Shown: positions 56,013-64,000 of the stretch, in pieces
How positions within the stretch are numbered: position 1 is the stretch's first letter
Layout: each line of letters begins with the position of its first letter
NCBI RefSeq assembly: GCF_030064895.1
Contig: NZ_JASJEB010000009.1
Span: 1 to 64,000 of the forward strand
Direction: 5' to 3'
Source of the DNA: Crocosphaera sp.
Lineage (GTDB): Bacteria > Cyanobacteriota > Cyanobacteriia > Cyanobacteriales > Microcystaceae
Length of the DNA: 64,000 nt
Position numbers and translations under genes: made by a program
The notes under the pieces: model-generated
Seen by the model: the letters and a program-made list of their open reading frames with translations, nothing else
Told to the model about the DNA's origin: nothing
Databases searched by the model: none

Positions 56013-57359
56013 TTAGTTGATTCTGTGTCCTTTGATTCGACATCCCACCCCTCCCCTTTCTTGGAGACTCTTATGTGCTGCATCTTTAGGACTGAAAATT
56101 ACTTTTTTCACTACTTTCCACTCTTCAACCATCAAAGTTTGAAACTTTTCCTCCTGCTCTTGTGGCCCTCCGTTGGTGATGTAATAGTTAAATCCATCCT
56201 TTCCCTCTACAAACTCACCATTGAAGAAGTTATAAAGCAGATTATTTTCTAGTTTGTCTCGTCTGACTTCTAAACCAGCAGTTTCTAAATCTTTTGTAGC
56301 TTCTTTCTCTAGTTGACATTGTAACTTCAGTTTGGCCGCCATTTTTTCCGTTGTTAAACAAGGGGCTATTTCTGCCATTTCCATTGCATCTTTAAGACTC
56401 TCCCTACTATCGTTGACAATAACCACACCATTTCCTATAAACAGCATACCCATGTCCAGATGAAATTGTCCTGGTTGTTCGACACAAATAACCTGCTGAA
56501 TACCTTCTAAGCCAAAATCTTCACAGATAATTCTCCTCACATCGTCGTCATTCAGTTGATATATATGAGCAGTTGCTCCGATCGCATCTTTGCCAACGAT
56601 AATCACTGGTTGGCCTGTTTTATCTTCTCCTGTAATCATATTCCCTCCTTCTATATATGCTCTAAGGTGACAAATATTTTGTCCCTTAACTTGTGTCGCA
56701 CACTCTCGCTCCAATCCTACTTTGACTGTGTTAACACTTATCCCGAGAGGAATCCATAAGAGATCATCTCGTAGTGCCTCTTCCAAGTTCTCAGGGTCAA
56801 TTTTTCCTGTCCATCGATGTCTTCTGCTTTCTGTCATTGCCCATTGCAGAAGTTGCTCATCGAATGGGTAAAGTATAGCTGTTCGTCCATTTTCTAAGTA
56901 TTCCACACCGTCTTCTGCCCACTTCCAGACAGGTTTCTGGCTTTCTATTATGGTGTAATTGAGTAACTGATATTCATCTTTGACTAATTCCTTTTCAATA
57001 TCCCCCCGACTTTTTTCGTTAGTCAAGATTTCTAGTTGTAATCCTAATTCTGCAACTGTCCTAGCAAAGAACTTCAAGTGAGCAATTTCTGTTTCAATCA
57101 GTTCATCTGTCTGATTTCGGGTATAAGTCATCTGCAAAACTTGTATTCTGCCATTTGGGGTCTTCTTATAGGGTAGTGCCTTCCCTGTATCAACACTGGG
57201 GAGAAGTTCCCTAATATTTTGCTGAATTAACCTGATGTCTCGTCCGTTGGGATGAGCTTCACTTGTCATATTTCTGAGCTTTTTGTGCAGTCCATCTAAC
57301 AACTGCTCCTTGGCTGTTTGTGTTTGATAACGGCTCAAGTTTTCTTCCATTAAAATCAA
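56013..57359 (-). CDS. Pentein-superfamily enzyme (guanidino-modifying type), substrate unknown
   Basis: 448 residues. After a helical N-terminus (1-95), the chain shows the active-site set of penteins (arginine/agmatine deiminases, amidinotransferases): W147-A-E-D150 in VWKWAEDGVEY, E237 in RAYIEGGNMITGE, H300-L-D302 in GQFHLDMGMLFIGNG, and C440 in ERGGVGCRIKGHRIN, the usual glycine-rich loop with the nucleophilic cysteine at the C-terminus. All four are present, so it should be active. It is not a close match to agmatine deiminase, ADI or PAD as I remember them. The gene lies between the linker genes and cpeBA. Confidence 0.7.
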   Translation of the reverse strand: MILMEENLSRYQTQTAKEQLLDGLHKKLRNMTSEAHPNGRDIRLIQQNIRELLPSVDTGKALPYKKTPNGRIQVLQMTYTRNQTDELIETEIAHLKFFARTVAELGLQLEILTNEKSRGDIEKELVKDEYQLLNYTIIESQKPVWKWAEDGVEYLENGRTAILYPFDEQLLQWAMTESRRHRWTGKIDPENLEEALRDDLLWIPLGISVNTVKVGLERECATQVKGQNICHLRAYIEGGNMITGEDKTGQPVIIVGKDAIGATAHIYQLNDDDVRRIICEDFGLEGIQQVICVEQPGQFHLDMGMLFIGNGVVIVNDSRESLKDAMEMAEIAPCLTTEKMAAKLKLQCQLEKEATKDLETAGLEVRRDKLENNLLYNFFNGEFVEGKDGFNYYITNGGPQEQEEKFQTLMVEEWKVVKKVIFSPKDAAHKSLQERGGVGCRIKGHRIN

Positions 57360-57392
57360 ACTCCATATATTGTTGCCAAAATGTATTTTCTC

Positions 57393-57490
57393 ATAGCAGT
57401 TTTCATTTCAATAGACCTAATTATCTCAATCAAAATTACCCCCACACTCCCCACCCTTCGCACACTTGACACACTTCCCACACTCCCGAA
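57393..57490. repeat. ATAGCAGTTTTC element, copy C (reversed, one end)
   Basis: Begins ATAGCAGTTTTCATTTCAAT and contains the complement of the GTGTGGGGAGTGTGGG tandems (CCCACACTCCCCACC and CACACTTCCCACACTCCC). The second inverted-repeat end is not found. It ends 34 bp before the shared promoter block of cpeB. Confidence 0.65.
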
Positions 57491-57523
57491 ATTGAAGACC
57501 AAAATCAAGGTCTGAGTTTCAGA

Positions 57524-57564
57524 ATATTACAAAATGTGACTTTCTTTTGCACAAATGAGACAGA
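57524..57564 (+). promoter_or_regulatory. Shared promoter block upstream of cpeB
   Basis: ATATTAC, AAAA, TGTGACTTTCT, TTTGCAC, AAATGAGACAGA. It matches the pebA block at 46616 in all conserved positions. It lies 113 bp before the cpeB ATG. Confidence 0.8.
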
Positions 57565-57647
57565 AGAAACCTTTAGCCTTTATTCTTTTTCTTGAGTTGG
57601 TTAGTCAAAAACAACCAAAAGGTTGACTAAGCAATTTCAAAAACTAA

Positions 57648-58232
<585 letters not shown>

Positions 58233-58305
58233 TTTGATTAACCGAAAAGATTTAATCAACCAAGAAATTCAAAAATAGTCAAAACCACTAATAGGAGATC
58301 ATTAA

Positions 58306-58803
<498 letters not shown>

Positions 58804-58825
58804 TCTCTTAATCGATAGATAATAT

Positions 58826-58841
58826 CGTCACATTCGTGACG
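58826..58841 (+). terminator. Hairpin CGTCAC-ATTC-GTGACG after cpeA
   Basis: Perfect 6-bp stem 23 bp after the cpeA stop. A second long-range inverted repeat, GCAAGTCTAGA (58859-58869) and TCTAGACTTGC (58922-58932), follows. These could stabilise the very abundant cpeBA transcript or end it. Confidence 0.6.
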
Positions 58842-59075
58842 GGATACATTATACAACCGCAAGTCTAGAGATTCTTCGCTCTTTTGCCATTCCTAATGGG
58901 GTTAGGTAATAGCCAAGGATTTCTAGACTTGCTACTATTTTGATAATAAGTAATAGCTGCACAATCAAGAGATTGGCAGCGTCATTTCATTTATCATTTA
59001 TCATTCGTTTGGAAGTAGACTTGAAACCTCTCCCAAACTTCTTTCTCCTTTTAGGGAGAGGCTTGAAACCAAAAT

Positions 59076-59103
59076 GAAAGATGAAAGATGAAAGATGAAA
59101 GAT
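59076..59103. repeat. Four tandem GAAAGAT heptamers
   Basis: Units at 59076, 59083, 59090 and 59097, in the gap between cpeA and the cpeF-like gene. This is the third heptamer sequence type in this window. Confidence 0.92.
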
Positions 59104-59139
59104 GTTTGGTCAAGTTAAAAAAGAAATTGCTGATTGTTA

Positions 59140-60006
59140 TTATTCGGTTTCCTTGTGCATACGTTCAAGTTGAGAAATGGCTAATTTTATGATTGGTTGA
59201 ATTGTTGTTGTTGATTCAGAGTTTAAGGCTTTTTGTAAGGGTTCTAAAGCCGTGATATCGCCAATTTTCATTAGAGATAATGCTGCTGATTTTCTGGTTT
59301 CATCATCAACATGATCTAGTAATTCAACAAGGGTAGGAATCGCGGGTTGATAAGTCAGGTTTCCTAGCACTGCTGCTGTTTCACAACGTACATTCGAGTC
59401 AGAATCATTGAGAGAATTAACCAGGATAGCCAATAAATCTTGATCCGGTTCTTCAGCAACTACTTTTGCGATCGCTCCGACAACAGCACCACGAACCACT
59501 GGAGAGTCATTATCAATGGCCTGTTCTAAATATTGTTTACCTTTTACCCCAATAAATGATAATGCCCAAGCTGCATGACCTTTCGCACTTTCTGGAATAT
59601 CTGGGGAACCTAAAATATCTAGTAAAGGAATAACTCCTGCTTCTCCCATTCTCGCCAATGCTCCTACAGATGACCCTTGAACCACGGTATCTTCATCATT
59701 GAGGAAAGAATGAACTAACTGGGGAATAGTGTCAGGATCAGCAATCAGAGTTAAGGTTTTAGCTGAAGCCCTTCTGACAACGACGTTTGAATGATTAGCT
59801 AAAGCATCTAACAAAAAAGGAGTTGCTGGTTGACCAATTTCTCCGAGGGTTTGTGCAGCCCTAAGTCGAGTCATACCCCGTGTATCCCCTAAACATTCGA
59901 CCAGAGACTTCAAAAGATTCTCATCATTACTGTTGAAAGTTTTGAGGCTGATTTCTTCAAGAACCTTCTCAAGTAAGTTATCTGTTTGTTCCTGAGTTAA
60001 TACCAT
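59140..60006 (-). CDS. cpeF: HEAT-repeat bilin lyase, CpeF-like
   Basis: 288 residues made of HEAT/PBS-lyase repeats: MTRLRAAQTLGEIGQPATPF, VVVRRASAKTLTLIADPDTI, SDSNVRCETAAVLGNLTYQP, with the N-terminal KTFNSNDENLLKSLVECLGD. This fits the CpeF/MpeV-type E/F lyases that attach phycoerythrobilin to the doubly linked cysteine pair of CpeB. An IaiH-like protein is the alternative. The start is 40 bp from the end of a TnpB relic, which may have replaced its promoter. Confidence 0.75.
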   Translation of the reverse strand: MVLTQEQTDNLLEKVLEEISLKTFNSNDENLLKSLVECLGDTRGMTRLRAAQTLGEIGQPATPFLLDALANHSNVVVRRASAKTLTLIADPDTIPQLVHSFLNDEDTVVQGSSVGALARMGEAGVIPLLDILGSPDIPESAKGHAAWALSFIGVKGKQYLEQAIDNDSPVVRGAVVGAIAKVVAEEPDQDLLAILVNSLNDSDSNVRCETAAVLGNLTYQPAIPTLVELLDHVDDETRKSAALSLMKIGDITALEPLQKALNSESTTTIQPIIKLAISQLERMHKETE

Positions 60007-60045
60007 TGAATAACACCTTTTCTTTGACGGTTAAATATTCCTCAA

Positions 60046-60280
60046 GTGAACTACCACACACTCATCATATCGGATAGAGTGTGGGCTTCCTACCCAATCG
60101 GCCGCTTTCTACTGCAAGCAATAGCGAGTCTTACGCCAAGGCCATAGGCTATCCCCCTTGTCCCAAAGGTTCAAAGTTCTTTAATTACTATGCTTTTGAT
60201 CACAGCTTCTGCAAGTCCACTGTGGAGGGTCGGGTTCAGCAAGATACGTCCTTCTTTCCTCTCTCGCCCGAATCATAAAC
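60046..60280 (-). pseudogene. 3' relic of a TnpB gene with its right end
   Basis: On the minus strand one frame reads QWTCRSCDQKHSN, the second half of a TnpB zinc finger, then stop-interrupted text including GDSLWPWRKTRYCLQ. The end is a hairpin (CCCACACTC / GAGTGTGTGG) followed by TAGTTCAC at 60046. The element at 38593 ends with the same TAGTTCAC after its own hairpin. The plus-strand reading frame 60081-60278 is a spurious antisense frame. Confidence 0.75.
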
Positions 60281-60456
60281 CCAAGTCATTACCTTGTAGA
60301 CCTATCAAGCGATGTGTTTATTTTAGATTAGTTTGCTGCGTTTGTCATTCCTCAACTAAAAAGTGAATTGTATAACACCATCAAGGCTTTTTATATTAAG
60401 ATTTGATCTCGCAACTTTTGGACAAACTTAATTAATTTTTGCTCTCAAGATCAAGG

Positions 60457-60462
60457 TATAAT
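60457..60462 (+). promoter_or_regulatory. Probable -10 box of cpeY
   Basis: TATAAT in GGTATAATTATAAG, 31 bp before the ATG at 60494. No clear -35 box and no copy of the shared pebA/cpeB block is seen here. Confidence 0.45.
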
Positions 60463-60493
60463 TATAAGTCAGCTACACTTTGCCATAAAATTT

Positions 60494-61756
60494 ATGGATA
60501 AACGATTTTTTAACATCTTCAATCTGACAGAAGACCAAGCAATCGCCCTTTTGGATACACCTCAAGACCAGATTAAAGAAAATGATTCTCGCTACATCGC
60601 TGCATCTCATTTGATTAACTTTCCCACAGAACAAGCGATCGATGCTTTAATACGGGCCGTACAAAATAACGATCCCACTCTCGATAATCGCATTGTCCGT
60701 CGCAAGTCGGTGGAAACTCTAGGAAGACTCGAAGCAAAACAAGCTTTAGATGTTATTCACACCTGTTTAAATGATGATGACCGCTATACAGTAGAAAATG
60801 CTGTTTGGGCAGTGGGAGAAATTGGTACGAGTGATGTAAATATTCTTGAAGATATTGCTAAATTGCTTGACAAACCTGGGCAAACTCATCGCGTTATTAT
60901 CCACACTCTAACTAAGTTAAATTATGAACCGGCCTTGGAGCGAATTCGCCAATTTGTAAATGATCTTGACCCTCTTGTTGCTAGTGCTGCCATTACTTCG
61001 GTTTGCCGTTTTAGCAAGGATTATTCTCAGATGGGGAAAGTAATAGCCATGTTGCAGCACAAAAATGTCTTAGCAAGGCGGCTATCTATTCAAGATTTGA
61101 TCGATTCTCGTTACTATAATGCCATTCCCAATATAGCCCGATGTCCTGTTTCGTTGGTGTTTCGTTTACGAGGTATTCGGATGTTAGCAGAAACGGGTAT
61201 TCCTAGCAAAGAAATCACATTTGAAATGATTCAAGCGCCTTTAGAGCAAACCCTACGAGATCATCCCGATGATTTGGGTTTAGTTCATAGCTATGAGACA
61301 ACCCCAGATTTAACGGTTTTAGTACGAACCTTATACGAAACCGATTTTGGAAAATGTTATCTTGCGAGTAAAACGATTCTTGACCATTATGCAGACACTG
61401 CCCCATCTGCTCTCTTGGCCAATTATAAAGAAGAGGCTTATGGTGATTATGGAGCGCACTTTCATGTCGTCAAACTATTAGGGTGGTTGAAATATGCTCC
61501 GGCCTATGATTTACTACTGGAAGCTTTACATAATCTTCAACCTCAATTTCAAAAATCACGGGCTGCTGCTGCGATCGCATTAGGGGAACTGGGGGAAACA
61601 AAAGCTATTCCAGTTCTAAAAGCTACCCTCTCTGAAAAAAACTGGGTTTTAAAATACACTGCATTAATGGCACTGGAAAAACTTGGTTGCAGGGATGGTC
61701 ATGAAATCGCACTCAATGACTCTGACTGGTTGATTCGGGCAAAAGCCTTGACCTAA
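60494..61756 (+). CDS. cpeY: CpeY, subunit of the CpeY-CpeZ bilin lyase
   Basis: 420 residues starting MDKRFFNIFNLTEDQAIALL, followed by HEAT-like repeats (SRYIAASHLINFPTEQAIDA, RRKSVETLGRLEAKQALDVI) and a distinctive centre with RLSIQDLIDSRYYNAIPNIA, RCPVSLVFRLRGIRMLAETG and YGAHFHVVKLLGWLKYAPAY. CpeY with CpeZ attaches phycoerythrobilin to Cys82 of CpeA. cpeZ follows 151 bp later. Confidence 0.9.
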   Translation: MDKRFFNIFNLTEDQAIALLDTPQDQIKENDSRYIAASHLINFPTEQAIDALIRAVQNNDPTLDNRIVRRKSVETLGRLEAKQALDVIHTCLNDDDRYTVENAVWAVGEIGTSDVNILEDIAKLLDKPGQTHRVIIHTLTKLNYEPALERIRQFVNDLDPLVASAAITSVCRFSKDYSQMGKVIAMLQHKNVLARRLSIQDLIDSRYYNAIPNIARCPVSLVFRLRGIRMLAETGIPSKEITFEMIQAPLEQTLRDHPDDLGLVHSYETTPDLTVLVRTLYETDFGKCYLASKTILDHYADTAPSALLANYKEEAYGDYGAHFHVVKLLGWLKYAPAYDLLLEALHNLQPQFQKSRAAAAIALGELGETKAIPVLKATLSEKNWVLKYTALMALEKLGCRDGHEIALNDSDWLIRAKALT

Positions 61757-61907
61757 AACTCCCAGTCATTAATTAAGGGAAATAAGTAGTCGCAGATAAA
61801 TAAAGCTCACTGTGTAAGTATTTGTAAGCATAGCTATAACCCTACTTCTGCCTCCTGCCTTCTGCCTCTTCTCAACTGTAACGTTTATTTTTGTCGAGGT
61901 ACTTACT

Positions 61908-62522
61908 ATGACCACAGATTCTTTATTTGACAGATTAAAACACCCTAACCCCCATTTGCGAGAACAGGCAATGTTGGAAATTGCCGAGTCTCGGGATGAA
62001 AATACTATTCCTCGTCTGATGAGTATTTTGGATGAAGAAGACACAACTTATCGTCGGGCAGCCGTCAAAACATTAGGGGTAATTGGGGCCGATGTTGTCC
62101 CATCGGTTGTTGAAGCGTTGCTGCATAGTGACAATGTAACTGTACGAGGAAGTGCAGCTAAAGCATTGGCCCAGATTGCTGTTAATTATCCCAATTTACC
62201 CTTTCCTGAAGCTGGTTTACAGGGATTAAAGGCTGCTATCAATGATCCTAACCCTGTGGTTCATATTGCATCAGTCATGGCCTTGGGTCAAATGGGTTCG
62301 GCTGCATACGACATTTTAGTGGAGTCGCTGAAAACAACGGATAATGTGGCGGTACAAGTGGCCATTGTTAATGCACTCGCCTCAATTGGAGATCAGAGGT
62401 GTGCTGAAGTCCTGACAACATTTGCCAATGATGAATCAGTAGATTCCTATGTACGCGAATCAGCTACAAGTGCTTTATCCCGTTTGGATTTAGTGATCAA
62501 CTTTAACGCTAAGCGGACATAA
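61908..62522 (+). CDS. cpeZ: CpeZ, subunit of the CpeY-CpeZ bilin lyase
   Basis: 204 residues of HEAT-like repeats: TTDSLFDRLKHPNPHLREQA, YRRAAVKTLGVIGADVVPSV, VTVRGSAAKALAQIAVNYPN, and an end VRESATSALSRLDLVINFNA. This length and order after cpeY fit CpeZ, which acts as partner and chaperone-like factor. Its last 14 bp overlap the end of the convergent AAA ATPase gene. Confidence 0.9.
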   Translation: MTTDSLFDRLKHPNPHLREQAMLEIAESRDENTIPRLMSILDEEDTTYRRAAVKTLGVIGADVVPSVVEALLHSDNVTVRGSAAKALAQIAVNYPNLPFPEAGLQGLKAAINDPNPVVHIASVMALGQMGSAAYDILVESLKTTDNVAVQVAIVNALASIGDQRCAEVLTTFANDESVDSYVRESATSALSRLDLVINFNAKRT

Positions 62523-64000
62523 TCAAACTTTTGAGGAAATCCCAGTCTGGTTTAGTGGCTGGTTTTCCACCGCCTTCTTGGAGAAGTTTGAGATATTTAG
62601 CCAATAAAGCTTGCATAGAAGGTGTTCTATATTGAGGGGTAATTTGTTCTAAGGCTTGTAGCCAATCTTTTTCAGTGGGAACTTGGTCTAAGTCTGCAAT
62701 ATAAATTGTTTCTTTGACCAGTTTATCCAATTCTGCGCCGGAAAATCCAGAGGTTCTATCCACTAAAAACTCAAAATCAATTGCTTCAATATTCGCTAAT
62801 CGATAAAATTCTGAACGTTTTTGTAATATTTCTAGTCTTTCATTTGCATTAGGTGGCATAACAATAAAAACCTCATCAAAACGACCCGCTCTAAATAATT
62901 CTGGGGGAAGTTGTTCTCTATTATTGGATGTAGCAATAAAAAAGATCGGATATTGGTGATCATTTAACCATGCCAAAAATGTCCCAAACTGTCGAGTGGA
63001 AACCCCAGAACTATCACCCCCAACCCCGGAAAAAGCCTTTTCAATTTCATCCATAAAAAGAATATTCGGTGCAGAGGCTTCAATTGCTCTTAATGCTTGA
63101 TAAGTATTACTTTCTGATTCCCCTATCCATTTGGATTGTAAGCGAGAAATTTCAAAATTGATTTGAGGAACACGCCATTGTTGAGCGATCGCTTTGGCAA
63201 TAAAGGATTTTCCACAACCTGGAAATCCCTCTAAAAGAATGGCACGGGGACGCATTTCTGGTCTAATATCCTGTTCAAACCAAGAATAACGGCTTTGTAC
63301 CCAAGTTTTTATTTCTTCTAAGCCCCCCACATCCCTCAATCCCTCTCCTTGGGGTGCATAATATTCCAAAACCCCTGTTTTTCTAATTTCTTGTTTTTTC
63401 ACTTCTAAGAGTAATTTTCCTGCTTCTTGAGAACTTGACCACAAATCCCGCGCAGTAATCAATTTAGCGGTTTGAGCAGCGGCTTGTTGGGAAATTCCTT
63501 GGGCTTGTTCGGCTAATCTTTCGGCAGCTTCTTCTATCACCCCATAACGATTCACGGCAAATTTAAAGACATTTTGATAGAGTTCTTTGCCAATGGGTAA
63601 TTCTAAATCCAAAATATGAACGTTATTGCGTAAAATGGTGGGAATTGACCAATCAGAAGCGACGATAATCAAGGTCATTTTTGGACGAGGTCGTTTTTGC
63701 TCAATATCAATGACTAATTCTTTGAGTTGTCGGGCGGTTAAATCCGCATCAGGCTGGATAAATGCTGGCCAATCGGGCAAAATATAAGTATATTTATTAT
63801 CACTATTCTTGTTTGCTTCTTGTAACTGTCCTCGCAAGGTTGCCAAGGCTTGTAAAATAGGGTCTTGGTCGGGCCTGGGTGTTCCACCGATTTGGGTCCA
63901 TGCGGCGATATCTGGGTTATTGTCTTGAACTGTGCGTTTTTGAAAACCTTCTATACTACTCCAACGAGCAATTACCCCTTGGTCAAGTTTGGGGTTAGCT
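62509..64000 (-). CDS. Ycf46-like AAA ATPase, 5' end outside the window
   Basis: The frame is open from 64000 (first residues ANPKLDQGVIARWSSIEGFQ) to 62509 and is cut by the window edge. An N-terminal non-catalytic region is followed by a hinge DVGGLEEIKTWVQSR. The AAA module has Walker A EGFPGCGKSFIAKAIA, Walker B NILFMDEIEKAF, sensor SNNREQLPPELFRAGRFDEV, and a lid. This is the Ycf46 family of cyanobacteria and algal plastids, involved in CO2 utilisation in Synechocystis. The C-terminus overlaps cpeZ by 14 bp, tail to tail. Confidence 0.88.
   Translation of the reverse strand, partial: ANPKLDQGVIARWSSIEGFQKRTVQDNNPDIAAWTQIGGTPRPDQDPILQALATLRGQLQEANKNSDNKYTYILPDWPAFIQPDADLTARQLKELVIDIEQKRPRPKMTLIIVASDWSIPTILRNNVHILDLELPIGKELYQNVFKFAVNRYGVIEEAAERLAEQAQGISQQAAAQTAKLITARDLWSSSQEAGKLLLEVKKQEIRKTGVLEYYAPQGEGLRDVGGLEEIKTWVQSRYSWFEQDIRPEMRPRAILLEGFPGCGKSFIAKAIAQQWRVPQINFEISRLQSKWIGESESNTYQALRAIEASAPNILFMDEIEKAFSGVGGDSSGVSTRQFGTFLAWLNDHQYPIFFIATSNNREQLPPELFRAGRFDEVFIVMPPNANERLEILQKRSEFYRLANIEAIDFEFLVDRTSGFSGAELDKLVKETIYIADLDQVPTEKDWLQALEQITPQYRTPSMQALLAKYLKLLQEGGGKPATKPDWDFLKSLIMSA

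Larger units (their letters stand above)
58804..59139. other. Gap between converging cpeA and cpeF-like genes
   Basis: 336 bp with the two inverted repeats named above, a CCTCTCCC...GGGAGAGG hairpin (59027-59061) and four GAAAGAT heptamers (59076-59103). No gene is seen. Confidence 0.6.

Noticed and set aside
60081-60278. 65-codon plus-strand frame between cpeF and cpeY
   Set aside because: It is antisense to a TnpB 3' relic, and the minus-strand zinc-finger remnant explains the sequence.

Overview
The window is AT-rich cyanobacterial chromosome. The evidence is a complete phycoerythrin locus, ferredoxin-dependent glutamate synthase, FtsH, a COP23-type protein and many HIP1-like GCGATCGC sites. 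The gene content and the load of small repeats fit a phycoerythrin-containing unicellular diazotroph of the Crocosphaera/Cyanothece type. That placement is inference from content, not a database result.

Layout. 1-6.7 kb: remains of a peptide (bacteriocin-like) export locus. It holds a 5'-truncated cNMP-binding/C39-peptidase/ABC exporter with an in-frame TAA, an intact HlyD adaptor, an XisI-like gene, a duplicated scrap of the HlyD 3' end, a small oppositely oriented gene whose product has a textbook double-glycine leader, a Uma2-type gene and an N-terminal piece of a SurA/PPIase-like protein. 6.7-28.9 kb: mostly housekeeping genes (csaB, ydcF-like, COP23, ftsH, 5-FTHF cyclo-ligase, an ABC ATPase, a UbiB-family kinase, a HIT protein, sbcC, twin Uma2 genes, gltS). 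28.9-32.7 kb: an accessory island with a DUF262 + HEPN gene pair and two toxin-antitoxin remnants in which both toxins are broken and both antitoxins are open. 32.7-46.5 kb: ilvB, lipoproteins, a glycosyltransferase, an orphan TnpB element, a 5'-nucleotidase-type protein that appears to have lost a nuclease domain, a PEP-CTERM protein and a flavoprotein. 46.6-62.5 kb: the phycoerythrin region with pebA-pebB, a membrane-anchored rod linker (CpcL type), a phycobiliprotein-like protein, CpcS/CpeS, CpeT, CpeR, CpeC, CpeD/E, cpeB-cpeA, and HEAT-repeat lyases CpeF-, CpeY- and CpeZ-like. The region also contains a pentein-fold enzyme not known to me from phycobilisome biology. 62.5-64 kb: a Ycf46-like AAA ATPase cut by the window edge.

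How it works together. PebA and PebB reduce biliverdin to phycoerythrobilin. CpeS, CpeT, CpeF, CpeY and CpeZ types attach it to CpeA and CpeB, and CpeC and CpeD/E stack phycoerythrin onto rods. CpeR is the known activator type of this regulon. A 41-bp block shared upstream of pebA and cpeB (ATATTAC-N4-TGTGACTTTCT-N7-AAATGAGACAGA) is a good candidate for the common control site.

The strongest candidates for something undescribed are the double-glycine peptide with its decaying exporter, the pentein enzyme beside cpeBA, the shared promoter block, and the DUF262/HEPN pair. Small repeats are everywhere: heptamer tandems, GC-rich palindromes, a roughly 105-bp inverted-repeat element, and a 250-bp G-rich minisatellite.
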